Source: Paraherbaspirillum soli
GTDB taxonomy: Bacteria > Pseudomonadota > Gammaproteobacteria > Burkholderiales > Burkholderiaceae_D
Assembly (NCBI RefSeq): GCF_042654985.1
Contig: NZ_JBHSMT010000013.1
Location: forward strand, 372,001 to 436,000
Length of the DNA stretch: 64,000 bases
Reading direction: 5' to 3'
A program made the position numbers and the translations under genes. The notes beneath the pieces are model-generated. The model was not told the DNA's origin and ran no database searches. It was given only the letters and a program-made list of their open reading frames with translations. This document shows, one piece after another, positions 16,470 to 25,550 of this stretch; within the stretch, counting starts at the first letter, position 1; each line of letters starts with the position of its first letter.

Positions 16470-17546
16470 ATGAGCAAGACTGTTTTAAAAACCATGCCTT
16501 TGACGAAACCGCTCGCGGCCGCTGTAGTGCTCGCTTGCGCCTGCATCGGCCAGGCCCAGGCCCAAACCAATGTCACCGCTTACGGCCGCATCGATGCCGG
16601 CCTCAACTATCAAAGCAATCAAGTCAACGCCGCTACCGGCCAGCGCGGCGGGCAATGGGGCATAGGCGGCAACGAATGGGGCACCAGTATGTTCGGCTTC
16701 AAGGGCGCTGAAGATCTGGGCGGCGGACTGAAAGCCATCTTCACGCTGGAAAACGGGTTTGACGCCAGCAACGCCCAGACCAACGGCGGCCCGTCCAGAA
16801 TCTGGTCACGCCGTTCCCTGGTTGGCTTGTCAGGCGGTTTCGGTACCGTGAAATTGGGCCGCGACTTGACGCTGCCTAGCGACATCGTCTGGAGCCTGGA
16901 CCCGACCGGCCAGCAGGCGATGAGCACATCAACCCTAGTCAAAGGCCGCAACTGGCCGCAAACCAGCAACCAGATTCAATACATCTCGCCGAACATGGGC
17001 GGCTTTACGGCTCAGGGCGCATACGGCTTCGGCGAAGTTGCCGGCTCGACCAAGAAGAACAGCAGCGGCGGCGTCGCCCTCTCCTATGTACAGCCAAACT
17101 ATGAAATCAAGGCGATGTACGACGTCGCCAATGATGGAAACGGCAAATATTCCGACCTGTTCACATTCTCGAAAGAGTTGACTATCGGCGGCACCGTCAC
17201 CATCGACAAACTGAAACTGTTTGCCGGCTACGAAAACCTGTCGGCGCCGCAAGTCGTCGCCGGTCCGGACAAAGCCAACCACTTCTGGCTAGGCGCCAAC
17301 TACCAGCTGACACCTGCGCTGACACTGATAGGCGCGGCGTATCACGTCAAGCTGAACCACAACAGCGGCAGCGCCAATCTGTTCATGCTGGGCACCAATT
17401 ACAGCCTGTCCAAACGCACCCTGCTGTACGCGAGCATCGGCACCGTGCGCAACAGCGCGCAAACCAACTTCCAGGTGGAGACCGGCGACAGCCTGCCCGG
17501 CGCCAACCAGAACGCGTTCTACACCGGTATCAGCCACTCGTTCTAA
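16470..17546 (+). CDS. Outer-membrane porin, Burkholderiales trimeric type
   Basis: This 358-aa porin forms a general diffusion channel. A signal peptide covers about residues 1-31, with cleavage after AQA (then QTNVTAYGRID). The mature N-terminus VTAYGRIDAGL and the C-terminal ISHSF with terminal Phe are the hallmarks of Gram-negative porins of the Omp32/OpcP type and the signal for BAM insertion. AGGAGA precedes the ATG. With two HexR-like palindromes upstream and the sugar-uptake genes next door, it probably admits hexoses; the ion or sugar preference is inferred. Confidence 0.92.
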   Translation: MSKTVLKTMPLTKPLAAAVVLACACIGQAQAQTNVTAYGRIDAGLNYQSNQVNAATGQRGGQWGIGGNEWGTSMFGFKGAEDLGGGLKAIFTLENGFDASNAQTNGGPSRIWSRRSLVGLSGGFGTVKLGRDLTLPSDIVWSLDPTGQQAMSTSTLVKGRNWPQTSNQIQYISPNMGGFTAQGAYGFGEVAGSTKKNSSGGVALSYVQPNYEIKAMYDVANDGNGKYSDLFTFSKELTIGGTVTIDKLKLFAGYENLSAPQVVAGPDKANHFWLGANYQLTPALTLIGAAYHVKLNHNSGSANLFMLGTNYSLSKRTLLYASIGTVRNSAQTNFQVETGDSLPGANQNAFYTGISHSF

Positions 17547-17616
17547 GACCCTGCTTATCGCCGTCTATGCTTACTGCATGGCGGCAGCCAGACGTCCCTG
17601 GGAATCCCCAGATTTT

Positions 17617-17644
17617 GCCCATTCGATTTGAATGGGCATTTTTT
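17617..17644 (+). terminator. Rho-independent terminator behind the porin
   Basis: The 9-bp stem TGCCCATTC/GAATGGGCA with a 5-base loop is followed by five T. It lies between the convergent porin and glk genes. Confidence 0.8.
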
Positions 17645-17673
17645 ATGGACGCGGGAATCGTCCTCTGAATGCA

Positions 17674-19650
17674 TCACTTGATATGCGAAATCACATTCGG
17701 CGCCAGGGTCACCGCATCGTCGGCACCTGCTGAATGCCCCGGCTTGCCATCGCCCTCGGCGACGATCTTGTCGCTGGCGGACTCGCCCTGCAGCGAGGCG
17801 ATGTGGGTCAGGATGCCGCGCTTGGCCTGGCGCTGCAGCTCGGCAAACGGGCTGGAACGCTTGAGCGATATCCCGACCGCCAAGACATCGATCAATAACA
17901 GCAGAAGAATCCGCGACACCATCGGGATGTGCATCGTGCTGCTTTCGTCATGCTCGACCGCCAGCGTGTAATGGGCGCGCTTGGCCAGTTGCGAATTGCT
18001 CGGCGCCAGCGCGATGATGGTGGCGCCGGAATGCACCGCGATCTCGACCGCCGGCGCCAGATGACGCAAGCGCCCCGAATTGGAGATGACCACCACCACG
18101 TCGCTGCTTTTCAGCATCGCGGCAGAGACTTCTTGCAACTGCGGATCGGTATAAGCCGAGGCCGGAATCCCGAGCCGGAAGAATTTTTGCTGAGCATCTT
18201 CGGCCACCAGGCCGCAACTGCCGAAGCCGTAAAACTCGACGCGGCTGGCCTGGCTCAATAGGTCGATCGCGCGCGACAAGGTATCCGCATTCAGGTTGTC
18301 GCGCACTTCCATCATGGCCGAAATCGTGTTGTCCACCACCTTGACGCCGACATCCAGCGAAGAATCGCCGACGTGCACCTGGCTATGGGCCACCGGCACC
18401 GTGCCGGTGACGCCGGATGCCAGCTTCAGCTTGAAGTCGGCCAGCCCCTGGCAGCCCATGGTGCGGCAAAAGCGGATCACCGTCGGCTGGCTGACATCGG
18501 CGCGGCGGGCGATCTCGGAAATCGGCTCGCTCATGACCGCGCGCGGATGGGCCAGGATCAGGCTGGCCACTTTTTGCTCGGCCGGCGAAAACTGGTCGCG
18601 CGCCTTGCGGATGCGCTCCAGGATCGGCACTGCATTGCCGCCGCCCAAATGCTCTGCCAGAATCGCCGCGACGCCGACAAACGCCGGGTACGGCGCGGTA
18701 ATCACAAACGTCGGTATCTGGGCCAGATAGCCGGCAAACCGGCCTTTGCTTTCAAACCGTGCGCGGAACGGCGAACGAGCAAAATACTCGCCCAGGCGCG
18801 GCACCACGCCGCCGCCGATGTACAAGCCGCCCAGCGTGCCCAAGGTCACCGCGACGTCCGCCGCGACCGTGCCCAGCATCGCGCAAAAACACTCGACCAC
18901 TTCCATGCACAGCGCGTCGCTGCCATCCAGTGCGCGCTCGACAATCTGGGCGGTTTGCAGCGCTTGCGGCTGGGCGATGCCTTGCATATCGGCCAGCGCC
19001 TGGTAAATCATTTCGATGCCGGGGCCGGATACCAGGCGTTCGGCGGAAACGTGCGCATAGGTCCTCCAGCAATACGCCAGCACCGCCGCCTCGCGTGCAT
19101 CGCCCGGGGCAAACGTCACATGCCCGCCCTCACTGCCGAGCGCGATCCAGCGACCCTCGGTCGGAATCAGGCCGCCGACGCCAAGCCCGGTACCGGCGCC
19201 GACCAGGCCGATCACGCCGCCGCTCTGCGCCCGGCCGCCGCCGATTTGTACGCAGTGCGAATGCTCCAGGTGCGGCAGCGACATCGACAGTGCGGTGAAA
19301 TCGTTGACGATCAGCAGCGTGTCCAGATTCAGGCGGCGGCGCGTGTTCTCGATCGAAAAGGCCCAATGGTGATTGGTCATCTTGATGTCGTCGCCCTGCA
19401 CCGGATTGGCGATGGCGATCGCGGCATGCCGCACTTGCAGCTGCGGCCGCGTCGCCAGATAGGCTTCTACCGCGAGATGGAATTCGGCGTAGTCCGCGCA
19501 GCGCAGCGTCTGTATCGAGTCGATCTGCCCCGGCGCACGCTCCAGCGCAAAACGGGCATTGGTGCCGCCGACATCAGCCAATAGACGCGGACCATCCAGA
19601 TAACTGGCCGCCGAGACTTCGCTCGCATTCCCGCTGATGGATGAAGACAT
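17674..19650 (-). CDS. glk: Bifunctional glucokinase / HexR-type regulator fusion
   Basis: This 658-aa two-domain protein. Residues about 20-335 form a bacterial glucokinase: ATP-binding LLADVGGTNARFAL, catalytic LIVNDFTALSM, GLVGAGTGLGVGGLI and SEGGHVTF. Residues about 340-640 form an RpiR regulator: helix-turn-helix with SQPTVIRFCRTMG, then a SIS domain with FYGFGSCGLVAEDAQQKF. This matches the bifunctional Glk proteins known in Burkholderia. The kinase makes glucose 6-phosphate, and the regulator half presumably senses a sugar phosphate of the same pathway. The gene diverges from gtsA, and HexR-like palindromes lie in the shared upstream region. No frameshift joins the halves; it is one continuous frame. 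Confidence 0.95.
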   Translation of the reverse strand: MSSSISGNASEVSAASYLDGPRLLADVGGTNARFALERAPGQIDSIQTLRCADYAEFHLAVEAYLATRPQLQVRHAAIAIANPVQGDDIKMTNHHWAFSIENTRRRLNLDTLLIVNDFTALSMSLPHLEHSHCVQIGGGRAQSGGVIGLVGAGTGLGVGGLIPTEGRWIALGSEGGHVTFAPGDAREAAVLAYCWRTYAHVSAERLVSGPGIEMIYQALADMQGIAQPQALQTAQIVERALDGSDALCMEVVECFCAMLGTVAADVAVTLGTLGGLYIGGGVVPRLGEYFARSPFRARFESKGRFAGYLAQIPTFVITAPYPAFVGVAAILAEHLGGGNAVPILERIRKARDQFSPAEQKVASLILAHPRAVMSEPISEIARRADVSQPTVIRFCRTMGCQGLADFKLKLASGVTGTVPVAHSQVHVGDSSLDVGVKVVDNTISAMMEVRDNLNADTLSRAIDLLSQASRVEFYGFGSCGLVAEDAQQKFFRLGIPASAYTDPQLQEVSAAMLKSSDVVVVISNSGRLRHLAPAVEIAVHSGATIIALAPSNSQLAKRAHYTLAVEHDESSTMHIPMVSRILLLLLIDVLAVGISLKRSSPFAELQRQAKRGILTHIASLQGESASDKIVAEGDGKPGHSAGADDAVTLAPNVISHIK

Positions 19651-19806
19651 GGTGTAGAACTTTCACTTGAATACTGTTAGTAGGATGGGGCCGACAGACG
19701 TGCCCGCATTACCCTCGAAACCCTTGCCAGGATCTGCACTGATAGTCCGGATATTGATTCCGGTCACTATTTTTGTAATAAATAAAAACTTATATTGCAA
19801 TATTAA

Positions 19807-19821
19807 TGTAGCATTACTACA
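19807..19821. promoter_or_regulatory. Candidate HexR box between glk and gtsA
   Basis: TGTAGCATTACTACA matches TGTAGTNNNACTACA at all but one half-site position. It lies 157 bases upstream of the glk start and 173 bases upstream of gtsA, so it could serve either divergent promoter. Confidence 0.6.
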
Positions 19822-19878
19822 ATTACAAGCGATCAAGGGTAAGATACCCTCATATTTTAGGGGTAACTCGACAGACTA

Positions 19879-19893
19879 TGTAGTTTTACTAGT
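19879..19893. promoter_or_regulatory. Candidate HexR box in front of gtsA
   Basis: TGTAGTTTTACTAGT has a perfect left half and a right half with two mismatches. It lies 101 bases upstream of the gtsA start codon. The region 19651-19993 is AT-rich compared with its surroundings and holds no credible gene; the frame open from 19667 into gtsA lacks a plausible start. Confidence 0.5.
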
Positions 19894-19993
19894 TTTGATT
19901 GCAGGTAACGCTAACAAATCTGAACCGACATACCCTAAAAGATCTTTTCAGCAGCATTCATCACAAAACCATCTTTTAAAACAGGAGACAAGA

Positions 19994-21247
19994 ATGAAAC
20001 TGAATCAAATAATAAAATCGGCATTCGCCGCCACCGCACTGTTGTCCAGCGCCGCCGCAGTGCATGCCACCCAGGTCGAAGTGCTGCATTACTGGACCTC
20101 GGGTGGGGAAGCCAAGTCGGTGGCCGAACTGAAAAAGATCATGGAAGCCAAGGGCGTTACCTGGAAGGATTTCGCGGTGGCCGGCGGCGCCGGTGAAAAC
20201 GCGACCACCGCGCTGAAGGCCCGCGTCATTGCCGGCAGCGCCCCGACCGCGGCTCAAATCAAGGGTCCGTCGATCCAGGAATGGGGTCAGGAAGGCGTGC
20301 TGGCGAATATCGACGCCGCCGCCACGCCCGGCAAATGGGATGCGCTGCTGCCGAAAGTAGTCTCCAACACGATGAAATATCAGGGCCACTATGTGGCGGC
20401 GCCGGTCAATGTGCATAGAGTCAACTGGCTCTGGATCAATCCGGAAGTCTTGAAAAAGGCCGGCGCCAAAACGCCGACCAACTGGCCCGAATTCTTTGAA
20501 GCGGCCGACAAAATTCAAAAGGCCGGCATGATCGCCATCGCTCACGGCGGCCAGCCCTGGCAAGATGCCACGGTATTTGAAACCGTGGCGCTCGGTGTCG
20601 GCGGCGCCGACTTCTATAACAAGGCGCTGGTCAAGCTGGACCCGGCCAGCCTGACCGGTCCGAACATGATCAAGACCTTCGATACGCTGGCCAAGATCAA
20701 GACCTACATCGACAAAAATGCCGCCGGCCGCGACTGGAACCTGGCGACCGCGATGGTCATCAACGGCAAGGCCGGCATGCAGTTCATGGGTGACTGGGCC
20801 AAGGGCGAATTCACCGCCGCCGGCAAGCACCCTGGCACGGACTTCTTGTGCGTGGCCGCTCCCGGCACCGACAAGTCATACACCTACAACATCGATTCGA
20901 TCGCCATGTTCAAGGTCAAGAGCGCCGATCAGGAGAAGGCTCAGCTGACCCTGGCCAGCGCCATCATGAGCCCGGAATTCCAGGAAATCTTCAATCTGAA
21001 CAAGGGTTCGATCCCGGTCCGCTCCGACGTCTCGCGCGCCAAGTTCGACAGCTGCGCGGTCAAGTCGATGGACGACATGGCGGCGTCCAGCAAGGCCGGC
21101 ACGCTGGTGCCTAGCATGGCGCACGGCATGGCGGTCAACTCCGCGGTGCAAGGCGCGATGCTGGACGTGGTCGCCAAGTTCATGAATTCGACCATGACTT
21201 CACAGGCGGCCGTGCAAGCATTGGCGAAAGCGGCAAAGACGCAATAA
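19994..21247 (+). CDS. gtsA: Glucose/mannose-type ABC transporter substrate-binding protein
   Basis: This 417-aa family 1 extracellular solute-binding protein has a signal peptide (residues 1-25, ...AAVHA) followed by TQVEVLHYWTSGGEAKSV, the usual start of glucose-binding GtsA-type proteins in Pseudomonas and Burkholderiales. It would capture hexose entering through the porin. The reading frame is open upstream to 19667, but the ATG at 19994 has AGGAG at 19983-19987 and begins with a proper signal peptide. It is the first gene of the gtsABCD operon, directly divergent from glk. Confidence 0.93.
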   Translation: MKLNQIIKSAFAATALLSSAAAVHATQVEVLHYWTSGGEAKSVAELKKIMEAKGVTWKDFAVAGGAGENATTALKARVIAGSAPTAAQIKGPSIQEWGQEGVLANIDAAATPGKWDALLPKVVSNTMKYQGHYVAAPVNVHRVNWLWINPEVLKKAGAKTPTNWPEFFEAADKIQKAGMIAIAHGGQPWQDATVFETVALGVGGADFYNKALVKLDPASLTGPNMIKTFDTLAKIKTYIDKNAAGRDWNLATAMVINGKAGMQFMGDWAKGEFTAAGKHPGTDFLCVAAPGTDKSYTYNIDSIAMFKVKSADQEKAQLTLASAIMSPEFQEIFNLNKGSIPVRSDVSRAKFDSCAVKSMDDMAASSKAGTLVPSMAHGMAVNSAVQGAMLDVVAKFMNSTMTSQAAVQALAKAAKTQ

Positions 21248-21349
21248 GCTTGTTTTGCAAATTGACTCATTCGCTTGCCGGATGAGTCACAAATATAAAG
21301 GGGCCGGCATTAAATAGCGCCGGCTCCGATCCTGCTTCAGGAGACTTGC

Positions 21350-22309
21350 ATGTCCAATTCCACCCTCCCCTTGACGGCAGCGCCGGCCGGGAGTCCATCG
21401 CAGCAACTGACGCCCAAGCGACAAGGGCGTATTGCAGCGCTTGCCGATGCCTGGCTGCCGCGCCTGGTGCTGTCGCCCACCATCATCCTGTCGCTGGTTT
21501 TCGTGTACGGCTTCATCGGCGTCACCGCCTGGCTGTCGCTGACCAATTCGCGGATGATGCCGAATTATGAAATTTCCGGCTTCAATCAATATAGCGCGCT
21601 GTTCGGCCTGGATCGCTGGTGGGTCGCCGCTACCAACCTGGGCATCTTCGGCGGCCTGTTCATTCTTTTTTGCCTGGCGATCGGCTTGCTGATGGCGATC
21701 CTGCTGGATCAGAAAATTCGCTCCGAAGGTGCGCTGCGGGCGATTTATCTGTATCCGATGGCGCTATCGTTCATCGTCACCGGCGCGGCCTGGAAGTGGA
21801 TTTTGAATCCCGGCCTCGGTCTGGAAAAAATGATGCACGACTGGGGCTTTGCCAATTTTACGTTCGACTGGCTGGTCAATTCCGATTTTTCGATTTACAC
21901 CGTGGTCATCGCCGGCGTCTGGCAATCGTCCGGTTTCGTGATGGCCTTGTTCCTGGCCGGCCTGCGCGGGATCGACGACAGCATCATCAAGGCTGCGATG
22001 GTGGATGGCGCCAGCTTGCCGACCATTTATCGCCGCATTGTGATCCCGGCTTTGCGCCCGGTATTTTTCAGCGTGCTGCTGGTGCTGGCCCATATCGCGA
22101 TCAAGAGCTTCGACCTGGTGATGGCGCTGACCGCCGGCGGCCCCGGCACCTCGTCCGACCTCCCCGCCATTTTCATGTACCAGTTTTCATTCTCGCGCGG
22201 CCAGCTTGGACTGGGCGCGGCCTCGGCCATGATGATGCTGGCGACCGTGCTGGCCGTGCTGGTGCCGATGATGTACCTGGAAACCAAAGGAGCCCGCAAT
22301 GGCCGCTAA
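21350..22309 (+). CDS. gtsB: Sugar ABC transporter permease (MalF-like)
   Basis: This 319-aa inner-membrane permease has six predicted transmembrane segments (first near residues 42-65) and the conserved coupling loop AAMVDGASLPTIYRRIVIPAL near residues 222-242. It pairs with GtsC to form the channel. The gene overlaps gtsC by 11 bases. CAGGAG precedes the start. Confidence 0.93.
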   Translation: MSNSTLPLTAAPAGSPSQQLTPKRQGRIAALADAWLPRLVLSPTIILSLVFVYGFIGVTAWLSLTNSRMMPNYEISGFNQYSALFGLDRWWVAATNLGIFGGLFILFCLAIGLLMAILLDQKIRSEGALRAIYLYPMALSFIVTGAAWKWILNPGLGLEKMMHDWGFANFTFDWLVNSDFSIYTVVIAGVWQSSGFVMALFLAGLRGIDDSIIKAAMVDGASLPTIYRRIVIPALRPVFFSVLLVLAHIAIKSFDLVMALTAGGPGTSSDLPAIFMYQFSFSRGQLGLGAASAMMMLATVLAVLVPMMYLETKGARNGR

Positions 22310-23204
22310 CATGAATCGCAACATCATCAACCACGGCATCGGCCACGAGCAAAGCCGCCTCAGCGTCGGCCGCGTGCTGATCTACGCCTTGCTGGTGTTC
22401 TGCGCACTGTATTATCTGGCGCCGCTATATGTGATGCTGAGCACTTCAGTCAAAACGCTGGATGAAATCCGCAGCGGCAATTTGCTGTCGCTGCCGGCCT
22501 CGCCCACCGGCGCGGCCTGGATCAAAGCCTGGAGCAGTGCTTGCACCGGGGTCGAATGCAACGGCCTGGCGCCGTTCTTCTGGAACTCGATCAGGATGGC
22601 GGTGCCGGCGGTATTGATTTCCACCCTGGTCGGTTCGCTCAACGGTTATGTGCTGGCGCACTGGCGTTTTCGCGGCTCGGAAATCGTGTTCACGGCCTTG
22701 ATGGTCGGCTGCTTCATACCGTTCCAGGTCGTGATCCTGCCGATGGCGCGCCTGCTGGGCACCGTCAATCTGGCCAACACCACACCCGGCCTGGTGTTTG
22801 TTCATATCGTCTACGGCATCGCGTTTACCACGCTGTTCTTCCGCAATTATTACGTCACGGTGCCGGAAGAATTGGTAAAGGCAGCGCGGATCGACGGCGC
22901 CGGATTTTTCATGACCTATCGCAAAATCATCTTCCCGTTGTCGCTGCCGATTTTCATGGTGTGCTTCATCTGGCAGTTCACGCAGATCTGGAATGACTTT
23001 TTGTTCGGCGTGGTGTTCGGTGGCTCCGATGCCAAGCCGGTCACGGTGGCCTTGAACAACCTGGTCAACACCTCCACCGGCGTCACCGAATACAACGTCA
23101 ACATGGCCGCTGCGATTATTGCCGCGTTGCCGACGCTGCTGGTGTACCTGCTGGCGGGGAAATATTTTGTACGTGGTTTGACTGCTGGCGCGGTCAAGGG
23201 TTAA
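22299..23204 (+). CDS. gtsC: Sugar ABC transporter permease (MalG-like)
   Basis: This 301-aa partner permease has six predicted segments. The first lies at about residues 28-50, and the coupling loop AARIDGAGFFMTYRKIIFP is near residue 190. The start codon lies inside the end of gtsB (11-bp overlap), a sign of translational coupling. The ATPase gene follows after 33 bases. Confidence 0.93.
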   Translation: MAANMNRNIINHGIGHEQSRLSVGRVLIYALLVFCALYYLAPLYVMLSTSVKTLDEIRSGNLLSLPASPTGAAWIKAWSSACTGVECNGLAPFFWNSIRMAVPAVLISTLVGSLNGYVLAHWRFRGSEIVFTALMVGCFIPFQVVILPMARLLGTVNLANTTPGLVFVHIVYGIAFTTLFFRNYYVTVPEELVKAARIDGAGFFMTYRKIIFPLSLPIFMVCFIWQFTQIWNDFLFGVVFGGSDAKPVTVALNNLVNTSTGVTEYNVNMAAAIIAALPTLLVYLLAGKYFVRGLTAGAVKG

Positions 23205-23237
23205 GAACAGAACAATAGTTGAAGAGACGACACAAAA

Positions 23238-24383
23238 ATGGCTAGCTTATCAATTCGCAATGTGCGCAAGGTTTACCCGAATGGCAATGAAATCCTGAAA
23301 GGCATCGACCTGGAAATCGAGGATGGTCAATTCTTGATTTTGGTCGGCGGTTCCGGCTGCGGCAAATCGACGCTGCTGAACATGATTGCCGGCCTGGAAA
23401 CGGTGTCGGAAGGCGAGATCGTGATCGGCGATCGCTGCGTCAACCAGGTGCCGCCAAAGGAACGCGATATCGCGATGGTGTTTCAATCGTATGCGCTGTA
23501 TCCGACCATGACCGTGCGCGAAAACATCTCGTTCGGCCTGGGCATCCGCAAGGTGCCGAAGGCGGAACAAAAGCAGATCGTGGAGCGGGTTGCGACCACT
23601 TTGCAAATCACGCATTTGCTGGATCGCAAACCCGCGCTGCTGTCTGGCGGCCAACGGCAACGGGTGGCGATGGGACGCGCCATCGCCCGCGACCCGGCGC
23701 TGTTCCTGTTCGACGAACCGCTGTCCAACCTGGATGCCAAGCTGCGGGTCGAGATGCGCGCTGAAATCAAGCTGATGCATCAACGCCTGGGCAGCACCAT
23801 CGTGTATGTGACGCACGATCAGATCGAGGCCATGACGCTGGGCGACCGCATCGCCGTCATGAAGGATGGCGTGGTGCAGCAATTCGGCAGCCCGCAGGAA
23901 ATCTACGACCATCCGAACAACCTGTTCGTGGCCGGTTTTATCGGTTCGCCTTCGATGAATTTCTTGCGCGGCAACCTGGTAGCCGACGGCAACGGCGCTG
24001 CATTCGTACTCGAACACGCAGGGCAAAAATCGCTGCTGCCGCTGACGCCGGCCCAAGCCCGCAGCCCGTCGATTGCCGCCTGGATCGGCCGCGAAGTGGT
24101 GCTCGGCATCCGTCCGGAACACGTCACCGACGCCCTCAGCGCCCGCGGCTCGGAGGCCGACGGCAGCCACGGCGATTACCGGCCGACGGCAGTCGCTTGC
24201 ACGGTCGAGCTGACCGAACCGACCGGGCCGGACACCTTGGTGTTCACCCGTTTCAACGATGCGCGCATCACTTGCCGCACGCATCCGCGCGCTGCTGCCC
24301 GGCCGCAAGAACAGATGCAGCTGGCATTCGATTTATCCAAAGCGGTCTTGTTCGATCCGCAGTCGGAGCAGCGGATAAGCTGA
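23238..24383 (+). CDS. gtsD: Sugar ABC transporter ATP-binding protein (MalK/UgpC type)
   Basis: This 381-aa ATPase energises the sugar importer. It has Walker A GGSGCGKSTLLNM (about 36-48), signature LSGGQRQRVAMGRA (about 134-147), Walker B ALFLFDEPLSNLDAKLR and the switch His in VTHDQIEAM. A C-terminal TOBE/MalK-type regulatory domain follows (about 240-375, with GIRPEHV). It is the last gene of gtsABCD; tal follows after 120 bases and may be cotranscribed. Confidence 0.93.
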   Translation: MASLSIRNVRKVYPNGNEILKGIDLEIEDGQFLILVGGSGCGKSTLLNMIAGLETVSEGEIVIGDRCVNQVPPKERDIAMVFQSYALYPTMTVRENISFGLGIRKVPKAEQKQIVERVATTLQITHLLDRKPALLSGGQRQRVAMGRAIARDPALFLFDEPLSNLDAKLRVEMRAEIKLMHQRLGSTIVYVTHDQIEAMTLGDRIAVMKDGVVQQFGSPQEIYDHPNNLFVAGFIGSPSMNFLRGNLVADGNGAAFVLEHAGQKSLLPLTPAQARSPSIAAWIGREVVLGIRPEHVTDALSARGSEADGSHGDYRPTAVACTVELTEPTGPDTLVFTRFNDARITCRTHPRAAARPQEQMQLAFDLSKAVLFDPQSEQRIS

Positions 24384-24503
24384 AAATCCTTATGGAATTC
24401 GAGCAGAAAAATGTAAAACAGTAGCCGCTGGCGCGCTGCAATAATTTGCGTAGAATGGCAGAAAAGCATTTCCGATTAACCGTCTCTGCTTTTCTACGCT
24501 GCC

Positions 24504-25439
24504 ATGAACCAACTTGAACAACTCAAGCAATTCACCACCATCGTTGCCGACACCGGCGATTTCCAATCCATCAAGGCATTCACGCCACGCGATGCGACCA
24601 CCAATCCGTCGCTGATCCTGAAGGCGGTGCAGAAGCCCGAATATCAGCCGCTGCTGGATCAGGCGGTGCGCGATCACGCCGGCCTCTCCAGCGGCGACAT
24701 CATTGATCGCCTGCTGGTCACCTTCGGCCAGGAAATCCTCAAGATCATCCCCGGCCGGGTCTCGACAGAAACCGATGCGCGGCTGTCTTTCGACACCCAG
24801 GGCACCATCGCCAAGGGCCACGCGCTGATCAAACTGTATGAGGCTGCCGGCATCGACCGCGAGCGCGTATTGATCAAGGTCGCGTCCACCTGGGAAGGCA
24901 TCCGCGCCGCTGAAGTGCTGGAAAAAGCGGGCGTGCATTGCAACCTGACATTGCTGTTTTCACTGCCGCAGGCGATCGCTTGCGCCGAGGCGCGGGTACA
25001 GCTGATCTCGCCGTTCGTCGGCCGCATTTACGACTGGTACAAAAAATCCAGCGGTCAGGATTACACCGGCGCCGACGATCCCGGCGTGCAATCGGTCAAG
25101 CAGATTTACAACTACTTCCGCAAATTCGGCTATGCCACCGAGGTCATGGGCGCCAGCTTCCGCAATACTTCCCAGATCGTCGAACTGGCGGGTTGCGATC
25201 TGCTCACCATCAGCCCCGAGCTATTACAAAAACTGGCCGAAAGCGATGCCCCGGTCAGCCGCAAGCTCAGCCCTGAAACAGCACAGCAAAGCACCCTGAA
25301 CAAATTCATCCTGGACGAGAAGACCTTCCGCATCATGCTGAACGACGATGCGATGGCTACCGAAAAACTGGCCGAAGGGATACGTCTGTTCAGCGCCGAC
25401 GCGGTAAAACTGGAAAAGATGATCGACGCTTTGCGTTAG
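24504..25439 (+). CDS. tal: Transaldolase
   Basis: This 311-aa TalB-type transaldolase moves a dihydroxyacetone unit between sugar phosphates in the non-oxidative pentose phosphate pathway. The N-terminal signature RDATTNPSLILKAV, the Schiff-base Lys in LIKVASTWEGI (about residue 128) and NLTLLFS are intact. Its position behind the glucose importer links hexose uptake to pentose supply, useful in an ED organism without a visible phosphofructokinase. No HexR-like box was found between gtsD and tal. Confidence 0.96.
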   Translation: MNQLEQLKQFTTIVADTGDFQSIKAFTPRDATTNPSLILKAVQKPEYQPLLDQAVRDHAGLSSGDIIDRLLVTFGQEILKIIPGRVSTETDARLSFDTQGTIAKGHALIKLYEAAGIDRERVLIKVASTWEGIRAAEVLEKAGVHCNLTLLFSLPQAIACAEARVQLISPFVGRIYDWYKKSSGQDYTGADDPGVQSVKQIYNYFRKFGYATEVMGASFRNTSQIVELAGCDLLTISPELLQKLAESDAPVSRKLSPETAQQSTLNKFILDEKTFRIMLNDDAMATEKLAEGIRLFSADAVKLEKMIDALR

Positions 25440-25501
25440 AAACACCTCGTATAATCTCGTCCACCACATGCGATTGCAACGCAGTCGCGTGTCTCCACAA
25501 T

Positions 25502-25525
25502 TGCCCGCAAATCCGGGCATTTTTA
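25502..25525 (+). terminator. Rho-independent terminator behind tal
   Basis: TGCCCG...CGGGCA stem with a 6-base loop, then TTTTT. A TATAAT hexamer at 25450-25455, between the tal stop and this hairpin, may be the -10 of a promoter for the next gene; the hairpin would then lie in its 5' leader. Confidence 0.55.
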
Positions 25526-25550
25526 ACATCTAAAAATAAAGGAATATTCA

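Noticed and set aside
18373..19584. 403-codon plus-strand ORF opposite glk
   Set aside because: It is antisense to a clearly conserved two-domain gene, has no ribosome-binding site and shows the low-complexity His/Arg/Gln pattern of GC-rich shadow frames.
19667..19993. 109-codon N-terminal extension of gtsA
   Set aside because: The region is AT-rich, contains the HexR-like palindromes, and the signal peptide with AGGAG begins at 19994.
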